Below are positions 11,565-25,320 of a DNA stretch of 64,000 nt, in pieces. Within the stretch, counting starts at the first letter, position 1; every line of letters begins with the position of its first letter. The translations under genes and the position numbers were made by a program. Source of the stretch: Dermatophagoides farinae (taxonomy: Eukaryota; Arthropoda; Arachnida; Sarcoptiformes; Pyroglyphidae); contig NC_134677.1 of NCBI RefSeq assembly GCF_024713945.1, forward strand, positions 1,367,001 to 1,431,000. The letters are read 5' to 3'. The notes beneath the pieces are model-generated. The model was given only the letters and a program-made list of their open reading frames with translations. It was not told where the DNA came from and did no database searches.

Positions 11565-14500
11565 TGACGATGGCCTCTATCACTTTTCTTTCAGTATAAT
11601 AATGATAATAATAATAATAACCATTAATGTATGGTCAATCGAGCACACGAGTCCCATAGAATGGAAAAAAAAACAAAACGAATGCATCCAACAAGCAGCA
11701 ACAACAATAATAATTTTTTTTTGTTGTTCATCACAGTTTGATTTAGTTTAAATTTTTTGCCTCTATTTTCTTGATAATAGTAATAATTCCATAATGATTC
11801 CAAATGGTTATTATTATTATTATGGCTGTGATTCAAATGGAGAATATTGAATGATAAAGATAATAAATTATTATAATGGTGGCAAATGGAAAATGAATTC
11901 TGCATTTTTTTTATCTCTTCTTCTTCCTCGTTTATTCGAATTGCGCAACGGAGAAAAGAATATAATGAGATTCAATAAATGTGGACATTGGAATCTTGGA
12001 TTCTGGATTTTGTCACGGATCATTTTTATAAAGAGGAATGGAATTTTTTTTCACTACTAATTGTCAAAGAGTTTTCGATGAGTTTTTTTTGAGTAAATAC
12101 AAAACACATTCACACACATTGACAATCAGAAACTGTCAATGAACAATGAATGACGAAAGAGAGAAAAAGAAAAAAATCAAACACAATCTAGATAATCAGA
12201 TGTTTGAATGAATGGATACTTTTTGATCAAAAAATGATGACGACGATGACGATTCATTCATTCTGTGTCCATTATTCTCGAAAAAAATAAAAGAATAAAA
12301 GAATACGCGTGGCAATAGACAATAAAAAAAACTTTGAAAGATTCGTGAATCCCATTATTTTATTATTATTTGAATCATACGTTTGATCGTACACAATATC
12401 ATCAAACAATCGATATTGAGAAAGAAGAAGAAGAAGAAAAGATTGTGATCAAATGAATCCAAGTAATATAACACACACACACACACACACTCATGAATGG
12501 TGGTCACATGGATTCAAGTGTTTTTTTGTGTGTGTGTTTGGTTTACGTTTTTTTTCCTGTCATACTGTTTAATGGGGCCTTATTGGTGACATTTTTTTTC
12601 TTTGATTTGAAAACATGTTGTTGTCTACCCCTACTGCCACGGCCAACACCACCACCACCACCACCACCATCCTAGATTGCCTATTTTTTTGATGATTGTA
12701 AAGTTCACTGCTTCATTATACAATTCGCATGGCTACATTTAATTGCATCGAGGCTTTATGCATGCAAGCATCATTGATGATGATGATGATCATAACACCT
12801 CAGTCGGTGGTGTTTAGTGGTTATTGTGATTTTTTATGGCAGAAAGCATCTTCATTCATTCATTCATTCAATTCAATTCTTGTATTCGTCCATTTTTCAA
12901 TTGTATAATTTAATTAGCATTTGACGCGTGTCTTTATGTATTGTATTTTGTCACAAATTTTATATGACATAAAAATGTTTCACATATTTAAATTAAATAA
13001 GATTTTCATTCATTCAATATTCTGTTATTTTTTTCCATTATTCTTGATCATCATTCATCATATAATCAATGGCCAATGAGCCATGAAGATGATTTTTTTT
13101 TTCATTCAAAATAAAAAGAATTTTCTTCATGTTTTGACAAATTCTTTTTTGTTTTGTTTTGTTTTGTTTTTTTTCAGTACAAATTAGATTGACACATCAT
13201 ATGCCGAATTCTTATGAACAAATGGAATGAAAAAAAAAAAATTCTTTCATAGTCATTTAGTCAGTCAATCAAAAAACGAAACTCTTCTTTTACCATTATT
13301 TTCTTCTGTTGTTGTTGTTGAATAATGTAATGACACATATGTCATGTTATCCAAATGGTTATTTTTAGTTTCTATTCTGTCGTTTCACAAAATATTTTGT
13401 GTGTATGTGTGGTTTTCACTTTGAAAATGAATCAATTGGTCTTGTATAACCAAAACACACAAACACACACACACACAGGCACATTTTAAAAAGCTGTCAA
13501 GATTTTTTTTTCTGTCTGGCCGTCGTCGTCGTCTTCGCCGTTATTGTTGTTGTTTTTGTTATTGTTGATTATTATTTGTCATTAGTTCGATAATATCATC
13601 ATTGAGAATCATAAATAAACTGTGTGTGTGTGTTTGTGTGTGTGTCAAAATAATGTTTTTAAATATAGCCAGTAAAATTAAGAATATGGTTTGTTTTTGT
13701 TTTTGTTGTTTTTTTTTCGCATTTATTGATTGTCATCAGAAACAGAGAAAAAAAACCCGAAAATGGCAAGACGAAATGAAAATTCATCGCCATAAACATA
13801 AATTTTGCATTTTGGCTTTTGTGTTATTTTGGAGAAAAAAAAATGAAATATTTCACCCAATTCAACATGTTTTTTTTTTAATAATAGCGGTGTACACGTT
13901 TAGTTTCAGAAAAAATTCTTTATGAAAAAAATTTTTCAATTTCAGAATAAAAAAGAATTTGAATTTTTTTTTTCATTCTTGATTGTCATTGATTGTGTAA
14001 AATTCTGAATCAGTCACCAAATGAGAGAAATACAACAACCAGCGACACATTCGCACACACACACACACACACGTTTTTCCACTTGAATGTTTCAGGAATA
14101 TTTTCAGAATTTTTTTCCAATTTTCAACAACAAATCGGAAAACAATTTTCCAATTTTGAACATTCGGTATGTGTGTGTGGTGGTGGTGTTTATAATGTGA
14201 AAAAAATATTCAATTTTTTTTTCTTTGAAAGACTTGGACTAAACAATGAACTTGTTCATGAACAAAAAAAAATTTTTTTCATGTTTGACCTTTGTCCTCT
14301 CTCTAACTGCAATGTGTCATTCAGCCAAAAAAAAAAAAAAAAAAAATCATAGCCCGACAAACAGATTCCTTCGATGAAAAAGTACAAAAAATAGCTAGAA
14401 ACTAATCAAATTCTTATTAGATCATAATTGATATATATATGAAAAGCAGTAAGCCACCGCTCTTTTCCACTATTTTTTTTGGATGAAATCAATGAACTTT

Positions 14501-15511
14501 TAGCAATTTGACTTGCACACTATTTGTGTGACATTCTAGTGTGTGTGTGTGTGTTGTGCGATACGCATTGTTACACATGCTAAACACACACACATGAAAA
14601 ACGGTACAACAATTCAATATTGGACATCCAAAAATAAAATCAACGACAATGGACAACAACAACAACATACATTTGTGTGTGTGTGTGTGTTTGCATACTT
14701 CTTGTTTTTCATGATGCGCCATCCATCTATCCATCCATCGAATTTATGTGTGTGTGTGTGTAATTCAAAAGTAGCAAAAAAAAAAAAAAAAAAGAAACAT
14801 AATCAACAACAATCTAGTCATTCATCCATCACCCACCATAGGAACAAAAAAAAAATACAAACGAGCAAATGAACAATATATATATCCATCATCGATCAAT
14901 CAAACTAAAAGTGCAAAAAAAAATGGATAACACACACACACAAATGAATAAAATATTGGAGAGCAAAAAAAAAAAAGAAAAAATTACTTTGCACAATGAT
15001 AATCTTTTTTTTTTTTTTTTTGTACGAAAAACGGAAAAAAAATCTTGATGATGATTATTGTTATGTTGTTGTTGTTGTTGTTGTTGTGTTTAACACAACC
15101 ATGATTCAAGTGTTGGATCGAGGTGATCGATCGATTTGATTTTTTTTTTATATCCATAAAATTCGCATCTAGATATAAATATGAAAAACATATTAAACTT
15201 GTAAAAAAATGTCATTATCATCATTGTCGTCGTTGCTGTTCACAGGACATTATCGATTTCCGTATTCGATCCATAATCGTGTCATTAATTGTTTGTCATC
15301 ATCATCATCATCATCATCATTGGGATGGTTGTCATCGCAAATAAATAAATAAAAAAAAATCATGACTTTACATTATGGTGATTATTATGGTGTGTGGAAA
15401 AATAACATTTTTTTTTGTTCCTTTTCTCGTCTTGTGATTATCCAATTGAATTTGACATTCAAATGAATCTCATGATTTGATTTGTGAAGGATGTGGTTCT
15501 CTTCAGTAGCA

Positions 15512-15517
<6 letters not shown>

Positions 15518-15543
<26 letters not shown>
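15518..15543. repeat. (GA)n microsatellite
   Basis: About 13 GA units, of the same class as the tract at 24282-24309. GA tracts are possible binding sites for GAGA-type factors in arthropods (inference). Confidence 0.9.
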
Positions 15544-16006
15544 GTCAAGATCAAATATGACAATGGACAGAGCATTCTTTTTTTTCTTTATTTGGCCACT
15601 TTATTTAATTTTCATTGGAGATGGCCACATATTGATTGTATGGTCTATATGGATTGAAGTGTAGAAAAAAAATGTCTCCAACGAATCTTGAACAAAATGA
15701 AATGATTGATCGATAGATTTACAAGAACAGAAACAGAAACAGAAACACAATTGAACACATGAATACCTAATCAATGTTTCCACACATTTAGATTTAAACA
15801 TGTGTCTGCTTAGTGTGATTGTGTTTGATCAACTAGAAATGCTGACAAATATACCAATCCAGAACCAAAAAAAAAAAAAAAAAAATTTCCCTAATTAGAA
15901 TACATGAATTCATCATCATCATTATTAAAACGAAATTTCCAAGTTAATTAAGCATAAGACACATGACAATGATGATGACGATGATGAGGTATTAATTTGA
16001 TTGATC

Positions 16007-16027
16007 AGCTAGCTAGCTAGCTAGCTA
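16007..16027. repeat. (AGCT)n tetranucleotide repeat
   Basis: A self-complementary AGCT/CTAG repeat of about five units. Shorter copies occur near 28564-28577 and 43783-43795. Confidence 0.9.
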
Positions 16028-16335
16028 TCAAGCAAAATGAAATGAAATAGATAGATATATAGATAATGCTAATCAATCAAATGGTTGGATGAATCCGTTA
16101 TCGTATGCAAAATAGAGCTGAATATTGTTTTTTCGCTTAGTGAAACTTCATCCATCCATTCATCCACTGATGATGATTATATATTTTTTTTAAATCTAAT
16201 TAACGAATGAAATATTTAAAAAAATGCAAATTAACACGTGGTGGTAATTAAAAAAAAGGGTAAAAAAGTGAAAAAAAATGAAAATTTCGCTCAAAAAAAA
16301 AACAAAACAAAAATTGAGAAAAAGAATTATCTTTA

Positions 16336-16352
16336 CGCGTGTTTCACACGCG
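16336..16352. other. GC-rich perfect hairpin followed by a T tract
   Basis: CGCGTGT, a TTC loop, then ACACGCG: seven perfect base pairs of mostly G/C in otherwise AT-rich sequence, followed two bases later by a run of T. It resembles a terminator or a short structured element, but no transcript ending here is visible. Confidence 0.6.
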
Positions 16353-19300
16353 AATTTTTTTTGTTTTGTTTTCAAATGCCAAAAAGATTTTCTTCTTTGT
16401 TCTTGATTAAATTATGATATCAGAATAAAATGAAAAACACACGCACATATATATAGACACATAACACTTATCGGCTACCATTAATCTTAATGGAAGTTAA
16501 TGGATTGATTTTATTATTATGATTATGTTTTATGTGTATGGCTCGTGTGTGTGTGTGTGTGATCGTCATTTTCTTCGATTCGATTGGATTTTTTTGTGTG
16601 AATAACCATGAGAATGAGATCTGCAAAAAAAAAATTTGACCGAATTTTGTTTTTTTTTTTGTAGTCGTCGTCGTCGTTTACAAATGTTGTTGTTTATTTA
16701 TTTATTTTGATTACTAACGAATAAATAATGTGAAATAAATGATGATGATGATGATGATAGGGTTTCATTCATTTGGACAATCGAAACAACGACGACATAT
16801 TTCCTTTTTTTTTATTCACCCTATCGTATATTTCTCGGTTGTTTTGGGTCGCGTGGGTGGGTGTATGGCTGCTGGCTCTCTGATTCACATCAGACATGCA
16901 TGGAACATAAAGGGCTTGTTAGACGAGCGTGTGTGAGAGAGACAGAGTCAAGATAAAAAAAAAACATTTCAATTGTATCGAATTCAATTGAATCAAACGG
17001 TTATTTTCATTCAATATATTTATTCATATTTCTCATTTTGGTTTCAATTGCGAAAAGCAAAAAGTATGAGAAAATAAAGAGAAAAAAATCACAATAATAA
17101 TAATAATAATAACATGTAATTTGAATACGATCAATTTATATCAATTGATTCTTCATTGCTGTCTGTTTGTTTATTTTATTTTTGATGATGATGATGATGG
17201 TTTTTTCTTTTCTCGTTGTTGTTGTTGTTGTTGTTGAAACCATATGATAACAAACAAACAAACAAACAGACAGACAAACAATTGAAAATAACCCGAAAAA
17301 AAATATTGCACACAGGTGATGGTGATACATTTTGGTTCATGTTCTAGATGATCATCATGGTACAAACAAATCAGTACAGATTTTGTTATTTGTTAACAAT
17401 TTAACCGATTTATTTACATATATATGATGAAACGATGACTTTGATGATCCATCAGATTATTGAATAATAGACAAAAAAAAATAATGATAACCTTGTTTTT
17501 TTTCGTTTTTTTGAATGAAAAAAAATAAATAAATAAATAAATCTCCTGCTGATTTGATTATCGTAGACGATTTTTTTTTCATCATGATGATGAACAACAA
17601 GATTTTGTCTTTATAATGACATAATGATGTCTGTGTGTGTGTGTGTGTGTGTATGTGTGGGTGGGTGTATTGAATTGAATTGAATATGTCAAATGCAACA
17701 ACAACAACAAGCTAATCACAAAATGTCAAATCTATTTCCGAAATAATATCCTTAACTCGTGTGTAACATTTCAACTTTACTCTCTTTCTCTCTCTATAGA
17801 GTTACACATACACTATTTGTATTTGTCTTGTCATGTCTTGTGTTCATTCTGCCGTGTAACCCCCATCGGAAAACGAGAAAGTTAAAGTGAGTAAAGATTA
17901 CGGGGAAAAGATTCTGGATTTTAATGTTTTTTTTTCTGTCGGATTGTTTATTTGTTTGTTTGTTTCGGGTTGAATAAAATACCCTTGACTTGTAGTCGGC
18001 TTTTTTTTGGTGGTAGTATTGGGGGTGGAGGGAAAATGCTGATTATCATCATCATCATCATCATCATTGACGGTGATGGTGGTATATATGCTGTTGTATC
18101 CATCTCGGAAAATGACAACAACAACAACCAGAAGAAAAAAAAATAGAAATGTTATGTGACACGTGACCCCAAAGAAACAGAACGAGGGGTAAAAAGAGTG
18201 AAGATGTATGAAAAAAAACCGTTTCAATGAAAATCGGTTTGTCGGTGGTTTCAATCGTGTTCATCATCAGAAATCATACATTTTGTTGTTGTTGTCGTTG
18301 TTTTTCATTCATCCACCCACACACACACACACAGAGTACTTTCAGGCCCTCAAAAAAAAAAATCCATCGATACAGATCCAGATAATAATAATAACAAGCA
18401 TGCAATTCAATTCAATTCATTCAGTCTGTCTGGTGTACACAATTGTTTTGTTCTTCTTTTTTTTATCAATACAAAAAAGAGTTTTTTTTTGTCAGTGAGT
18501 GAAGAGAAATGAAACCAAAAAAAATAAAACTCGAATTCAAATTAGATCCAGATCAGATTCAAGTGGATACAAAAGGATGAGATGTAGATACAGTGAAGGA
18601 CTTGCAAAAAAACCAATGCGTAGGTTGATGGTGATCAATAAATCAATCAATCAATCCAATGAAGGATTTTGATGTAGTCATCGTCGTCAATTGATGATGA
18701 TGATGATGATGATTTTACCCACGCGATTAGTTCTGAATTACAATTAAAATTAAGGTCAATCAATAATCGGTGTATATAATCGGCCATTGATCATATAACC
18801 GGATAATATAACTCGATAAAATATTTACATTCAATTATTGATTTGTGGTCTGTGGTTGATTATCGATTTTTTTTTCGCAATTTCTGATTGGCCTAATTTT
18901 TTTTACATTTATTGATCCATTCATTGGAATAATTTCAATAAGTTATCATTCAACAAAATCGAAAACAATGAATTGAATTTAAAATGAAAAAAATGGGAAA
19001 ATTTCAACAACAACAACAACAACAAAAAAATCTGCAACTGACGAGTATGTAGTGAGCATTAGCATCCTTTCATCATTATCAATTCAATGGAAATAACGAG
19101 CAACAACAACAATAACAACCGAAAAAAATAAAGTTTCAATTACACGAATAATAATGTTCCATTTTCAAATGATTTTCCATGTGATTGAATCACCGGAAAA
19201 AAAATTCATATTTTTCATTTGATTGTCGTTGTTGTTGTTGTTGTTGTCGTCACCGTTACAAAATTGAAATTGTGTAGCTAGATCATTAGATGCAGAAAAA

Positions 19301-19631
19301 TGGGTTAACCATTATGACACGAGTGTGTGTGTGTGTGTGTTTGTATGCATCGATTCAATGAATCAATGGATTGAGATGTTTTTTTTCTCTGAAACATGAA
19401 CAAAATTCAAATTACAAAATATAATGATGGTGGTGGTGATGGTGGTCTTGTTTATTATCAATAAAATAAAAAACAAAACGATAATGAACGGGTTAATTCT
19501 CAATATATAAAACGTTAAGAACTGTGAGAAAACCATGTAACAAACAAACCAATGATAATTATTATCGATGAAAAAAATGGAAATTTTCAAATATTTTTCC
19601 TGTTACATAATCTATGATTTCATCCGATACA

Positions 19632-19657
19632 TGTGTGTGTGTGTGTGTGTGTGTGTG
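19632..19657. repeat. (TG)13 microsatellite
   Basis: A pure TG run in non-coding sequence. Confidence 0.95.
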
Positions 19658-20630
19658 AGCAACATTCATTTGTGGAAAATAGAAAACCTTATGTAACAAA
19701 CGTGTCTTTTTTTGTTGTTGTTGCTACTTTTAATCCTTTCGCAGTCATCATCGTTGGGATTTTATTTTTTATTTTTGGATTAATCCAATTGTAAAAACCA
19801 AACATCGTCGTCGACATCGTTTATTGACACAGATAATCAGTGTTTGGTTTTCTTGGATTTTTTTTTACTTGTGTTAGTTCGTCGTTGTTGTTGTATTGAA
19901 TCAGTAAAAAAAAACCACAAGTGAGCAATTAACACTTTTGAATTGAAAATTGAATTTGAAATCCCCATACCCATAATTGGTTGTTGTTACACAATCCGAA
20001 AACAATTGTCATTCACTCCTTTTGCCCGACTCACTCACCGACAGACCGACCGACCAACAAAAAAATCTCTTCAATCACCCAAATCAAACAACAAATCATA
20101 ATAACCCGTCCGGATTCGACAACGACAACAAAATATTTCTACCCGTTGAAAATAAGTAAATATGAAACAAACAAATGCAAAGAAAAAAAAATCATTTCCA
20201 TTGATTCATTTGTTCCAGACGAAAAAAACATCATGAATAAATATATGTGATTGACACATTTGCACTTTTGATATACCAAACACAACATTTGAAATTCATT
20301 GAATTTGAATACATACCCCAAATATATATTTGTCATACATGAATCAAATGTGACAAGTTGTTGGCCAGAACAAAATAAAAACCAAATGAATGAATTTGTC
20401 AATTTCAGAAATTGAGAAAAAAAAGAGTTATATTTTCTCTTCAGTCATGTCATGTGTCATATATCATTTACATGTTTTTTTTCAACATACACAACTTATT
20501 CATGGTTATTCATAACCATAAATTTGCATGTTAATGTATACACACAAAGACAAAAAAAAAAAAAAAAAAAAAATTAATTGAAATGGATCGCTGTTATTTA
20601 TTTCATTCCTTCTGTTGCAGTTGTTGTTTA

Positions 20631-20710
20631 CTGGTGTTGCAACTTTTTTTCTTACACCAGTTCACGGTTGTTTACAACCAAAAAAAAAAAAAAAAAAAGT
20701 TGCAACACCA
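20631..20710. other. Nested, mutually exclusive inverted repeats
   Basis: The outer arms 20632-20650 and 20692-20710 are perfectly complementary over 19 bp, with core GTTGCAAC flanked by T7/A7. Inside the loop GGTTGT (20666-20671) pairs with ACAACC (20674-20679). CTGGTGT (20631-20637) can instead pair with ACACCAG (20654-20660), which competes with the outer stem. No transcript is visible around it. Confidence 0.7.
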
Positions 20711-20719
20711 ACCCTTCTC

Positions 20720-23700
20720 CGAGCAAAACAAAAAAAAAAAAAAAAACAAATGTCAAATTAACGCTTTTCAATTCAAGAATTTACTGTGCCAATCAAAGGA
20801 ATGAAAAAACAAAATAAAAAAACGGTGAGAAATCCAAAAATTTTTTTATCAGATTTCACACTTTTCCATTGATGATTGACACACACACACACAAACACTC
20901 AATTAATTTTCGACCATCGATAATCTCAAATTACATGAAGATAATCTGTTTTTTTTTGTTGTGGTAAATTATTCATTGATTGTCAACCCATAAAAACGGG
21001 TTATATTTTTGTGTACACGTGTGTGACATACATTTATTTATTTTTTTGTTTTGTTTTGTTTTGTTTCCATTATCGATCATATTGATCGATATCGAAGAAG
21101 ATGAGAAAAAAAAATCAGAATCAAATTCCAATCGAATGTCACAACATGACATGCATATGTTCTCACGTGTGTGTGAGTGTGAGTGTGTGATATTCTTGAT
21201 ATTCTGTGATGATCATGATGAATGAACCACTTTATCATTTGAATCAATGTGCGAATACATTTTCAATTATTATTTATTATGAATGAATGAATTTTTTTTT
21301 TCATTTTGGATCAATCAATCGACCAAATCTGCACAAAGAATCGCATGTTACATTTAATTAGGAAAAGATTGAGTATGGCAAAAAAAAACCCGACAATCAC
21401 CAATAACATGAAAAAAAACTCTATTAACTGGAATGATATTTTATTTCCAGATTGATTCTGGTTTTTTCGTTTTACCCGATGATGATGATGATGATGATGA
21501 TGACATACGTTCACATCATTTCAGTCCAATATGGTATGTCGTGTGTCCAGTTTTTTTTCTGTTATTGTTGTTGTTGTTGTTTTTCGAGATCCATCCGATA
21601 TTGATAAACATCAAATAAACTATATTGCATATGTGTAATGGACAATTCATTCACCATCCATTGGTCACATGTCACTCAATTCTTCACCCTTTTTGTATTT
21701 ATATGACCATTGTCCATTGTCTATTGTTGTTGTTGTTATATATCGTATCTCATCATCATCATTATAACTGATTGTGTGTGTGTATGTCCAACATGTGAAT
21801 ATTGTATAGTGTGTGATCTGTTTTCGTTGTTGTTGTTAATATTATCATTGATCATCATTAAAATCAATTGTCATCATCATCATAATCATTGTCATATGAT
21901 TTACAGTGGTTTAATTTGTTACAGAATTTTTAATGATATGACAGAAAAAAAATTCCAATTTCAATTATTTTATTTTCAAAAACAAGCCCACCGATTATAA
22001 TCGTTTCAACAACAACAACAGCAACAACAACAACATTGATCAATTATTTGATTTTGTCAAACGATCCGTATGAATATACAAACGGGTTCAAAATTATCCG
22101 ATGATCACCGAGAGAAATTGAAAATTTTTCAATTTTTTTTTTTGCAACCATGAACTCTTCATCATTATCAATGCTGCTAATTTGTTATTATTATTATTAT
22201 TATCATTGCTACTGTTGAACGAGTTTGAAACCCAAATTTTTAAGTATTTTTGTTGAAATGGAAAAATTTTGAAACAATTTTCTACATTCACTAAATCATA
22301 ATAATAACAATATATATTCTGATGATGTATAAAATAAGAATCCAATTGATGATGATGATGATGCTGGTGATGATAAAAAGGTTTGGATTGGGTTGGGTTG
22401 GCAAGAGAAGAAGAAGGAAAAAAAAGAGAAAGAAAGAAAGACACGTGTCTCAATATTTCCATTCACTTTTCTTTTTTTTTCATAATAATGTTTTTCTGTT
22501 TTTACAATAGTTCTGATCTTCATCATCATCGTCATCCATATCATCATCATCATCATCATCAACGACATCATTTATAATAACAAACATTTGCTGGGGAGAC
22601 CGACCGACACATACACACTGCTACGGTAACGAATGGTGGTGGTGGAATAATGAAAAAAAAAAATACCCCGTATATACACGGGCTAAATTCTACCCTTTAT
22701 GCTGCTGCTGTTGTTGTTGTTGTTGTCGGTAAGGTTCATTTTCAATGAAAAAATGTTTGTCGTCGTTTTTATTTTTATTTTTTTTATATTCAAATAATGA
22801 AACTTTTTTCTTTTTGTTTTGCCCAAAATAGTGGTGATTCCAAATGGAATAATTTGATTATTATTTTGTAGAGATGTTTTCCAAACCGCCCCCCACACAC
22901 AACCGACAGAAAAACGATATTGAAAATGTATTCCAATTCTTTATTCTCGTCAAAGAATCCAACTAATTTTAAAGAGGCTTATCCGCCTACTAATAATGAT
23001 TTCAAATTTTTTCGAAAATTGAATTTAAATACGGGCAAACAAAACAAAAAAAAAATGAAACATCTTTATGCTTGAAATGATTTTGAAATTGGAAAAAAAT
23101 GAAAAGAAAATTCTTACTAGCAACAACAACAACAACAAAAACAACGACGACAACAACAACAGTGGAGTGAAATGATATCATCATCAATTCCGGTGCTAAT
23201 CGCATCACCATCATCACCGAGCTTGATCAATTGATGTGGAAATTAAATGAATTCTAACGATAATGCAAATCATTATCATTAAAAAATTTCTTCATTCTAA
23301 ATTCTGTATTTCAAATTTCTGCTTGAAGCAAGAAATTCTTTTTCTAAAATCAAAAAAACTGTCTAGAATGTCGAAAAAAAAATTTAAATTAAATCAAATC
23401 TTTTCATCATCAACGATAACAACTCGTTTTTTTCTGGCTTTCGGCAATATTTCCATCTCTTTCTTTCTCTCGTTGACTAATTGATTATCAATATTCAATG
23501 ACTTTAGGGCCATGATCATCATCATCATCATTGTCACATTTTTATCATGATGAAAGCAAAAAAATAATCAAAGGATTGTCAAAAAAATGTCAAAAATAAT
23601 TCCAAGCTACACAATTGCAATTAGTTTAATTGAAAAAAATGAACAAGTTAATTTACGAATTCTTTTAATTGAATTGTCGATGAACAAAAAAAATCATTCG

Positions 23701-25190
23701 CCATGTCATTGTCTAGTATCATCATCATCATCACCATCATTACCATTATCGATACGAAAATTAAATCATCGAAAAAAATGGATAAATTTTGTGGAAAATT
23801 TTTTTCGACAAAAACCAAATGATTGATGATCATTTTTTTTCTGTCTGTCTGTCTGTCTGTTTTTTTTTGATCTTTTCATTTGTTTTCAAAAGAAAGATCT
23901 GTATCGTTGATTATGTCACTATTTTTTTTCTTTCTTTTTTTAATCATTGAAAAAAAAAATTTTTTCAAAGTTCAATTCGCACACATGAACCATCTCAACT
24001 CGAAATCGATGAATCATTATGATGATGATGATGATGATGATGAAGATCACAAGATATAAACTAATAGTTGGAGAGAAAAGAGAGAGAACCAGAAAGATTT
24101 ATTCAATTTTCATCATCATTTCCATAAAGTTTACTTTATGTATTTTAATTTCGAGCACATCTCTTGTTTGCATAGAGTGAGAGAGAAAATTCATCATAAA
24201 TTTTTTCTTTTCTCATATACAAACAGATCATATAAAGCGTCATTTTTCTTTTCTGTTTTTTTTTACTGAATTAACAAACGAGCGAGAGAGAGAGAGAGAG
24301 AGAGAGAGAAAAAAAAAATCACTTCTGCGATCATGTTGATAGATTATTTGTACAATATTGATTCTTAATCATTGAGAAAAAAAAAATGAAATGAAATTCT
24401 CAATCACAGTGTTTGGCGTTTTCGTTTTTTTTCAAATCAATTTATCATTGTCTTATTTTTTTTTTGTCTATAGAATGAATTGATGCAAATGTTTACTCGA
24501 CTCACAGTTATCATCATCATATTCAGATGCAAATTTCATTCAATATTTTATTCAGTGAATTCGAAGTTATGAATATGTACGATGGATGAAGAAAATTTTT
24601 ATCAAAATATCAACAAAAAAAAATTGACAAATTTGAAAATTTTACAAATTTTCATTTAGTTATTTTCGACAAGAAAATGTTAAATGAAGAGGAATGATCA
24701 CCATGATTCGGTATGATTTTATTTTTTCTTGTTTTTAGTTGATTGTTTATTTATTTATTCATTCATTCATTTTAGTCAACATTTGTCATCGAATGCTATT
24801 TTTGGATTACATTGCTGGTCGATTATTTTGTCAAAAGAAAAAAAATTTTCACTAAAATTCTGATGAATTTTTCAACAACAACAACGGACAACAACAGCCT
24901 AAATAGATTTCAACCGACCGAATATATACAAGCCACAATGGCAAGCAAGAAGAAAAAAAATAAGCCAATGATTTATGGATTTCACTCTCTTCCAGTCTCT
25001 CTCATAGTATCTCTTGACATTCAATTGCCACATATTTTTGGCCAGTTAAATACATCATCAACATGATGATGATGATGATGATGATGAATTTTACATTCAG
25101 ATCCATACAGTGTGCAAGAGATATACAAAAATATCAACAATCAGCGACAACCGACAATCCAAATCATTAGCAATGCATGCACAGTTATTA
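20720..25190. other. Repeat-rich stretch without a recognised gene
   Basis: Holds (GATGAT)n near 21480-21503, (ATC)n near 22540-22562, TCTG repeats near 23840-23860, an 18-bp CATAAAGT/ACTTTATG inverted repeat at 24123-24140 and (GA)n at 24282-24309. An open frame of 79 codons at 23587-23826 (plus) is the least repetitive one here but has no recognisable domain. Confidence 0.5.
24282..24309. repeat. (GA)14 microsatellite
   Basis: A GA run preceded by AGCGA and followed by a poly-A tract. Confidence 0.93.
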
Positions 25191-25205
25191 ATGTTGTTGA
25201 ATTTT

Positions 25206-25206
25206 C

Positions 25207-25274
<68 letters not shown>

Positions 25275-25320
25275 CGACGACGACGACGATGACGATGACG
25301 ATGACGATGACGACAGCCAA
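25206..25320. repeat. Compound (CAA)23-(CGA)n-(GATGAC)n microsatellite
   Basis: About 70 bp of pure CAA pass without a break into CGA units (from about 25276) and then into four GATGAC hexamers. It is the longest trinucleotide tract in the window and is open on both strands, so the poly-Gln, poly-Thr and poly-Val frames here are artefacts. Confidence 0.95.

Larger units (their letters stand above)
7745..15000. other. Repeat-rich stretch without a recognised gene
   Basis: Holds poly-A/T tracts, (TTG)n near 8702-8723, (CA)13 at 9195-9220, a Sox-like AACAAT 7-mer array near 11537-11564, (CAC)n near 12648-12669 and many short TG/CA runs. A few short frames look superficially coding, for example near 8860-8990 and 11851-12060, but none has a recognisable domain or a convincing splice partner. 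Confidence 0.5.
15001..20580. other. Repeat-rich stretch without a recognised gene
   Basis: Holds (GA)n at 15518-15543, a CTAG/AGCT repeat near 16007-16027, a GC-rich 7-bp hairpin at 16336-16352, (ATC)n near 18045-18067 and (TG)13 at 19632-19657, plus many (CAA)n and A/T tracts. The segment near 16840-16930 is less AT-rich than its surroundings but shows no gene I recognise. Confidence 0.5.

Noticed and set aside
11851-12060. Possible small secreted protein (MNSAFFLSLLLPRLFEL start)
   Set aside because: The hydrophobic start has an internal Pro-Arg and no good cleavage site, there is no promoter or polyadenylation signal, and the length is expected by chance.
22094-22462. 122-codon minus-strand frame
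   Set aside because: Runs of His, Asn and Ser trace to ATC and ATT repeats and overlapping frames on both strands are open; not supported.
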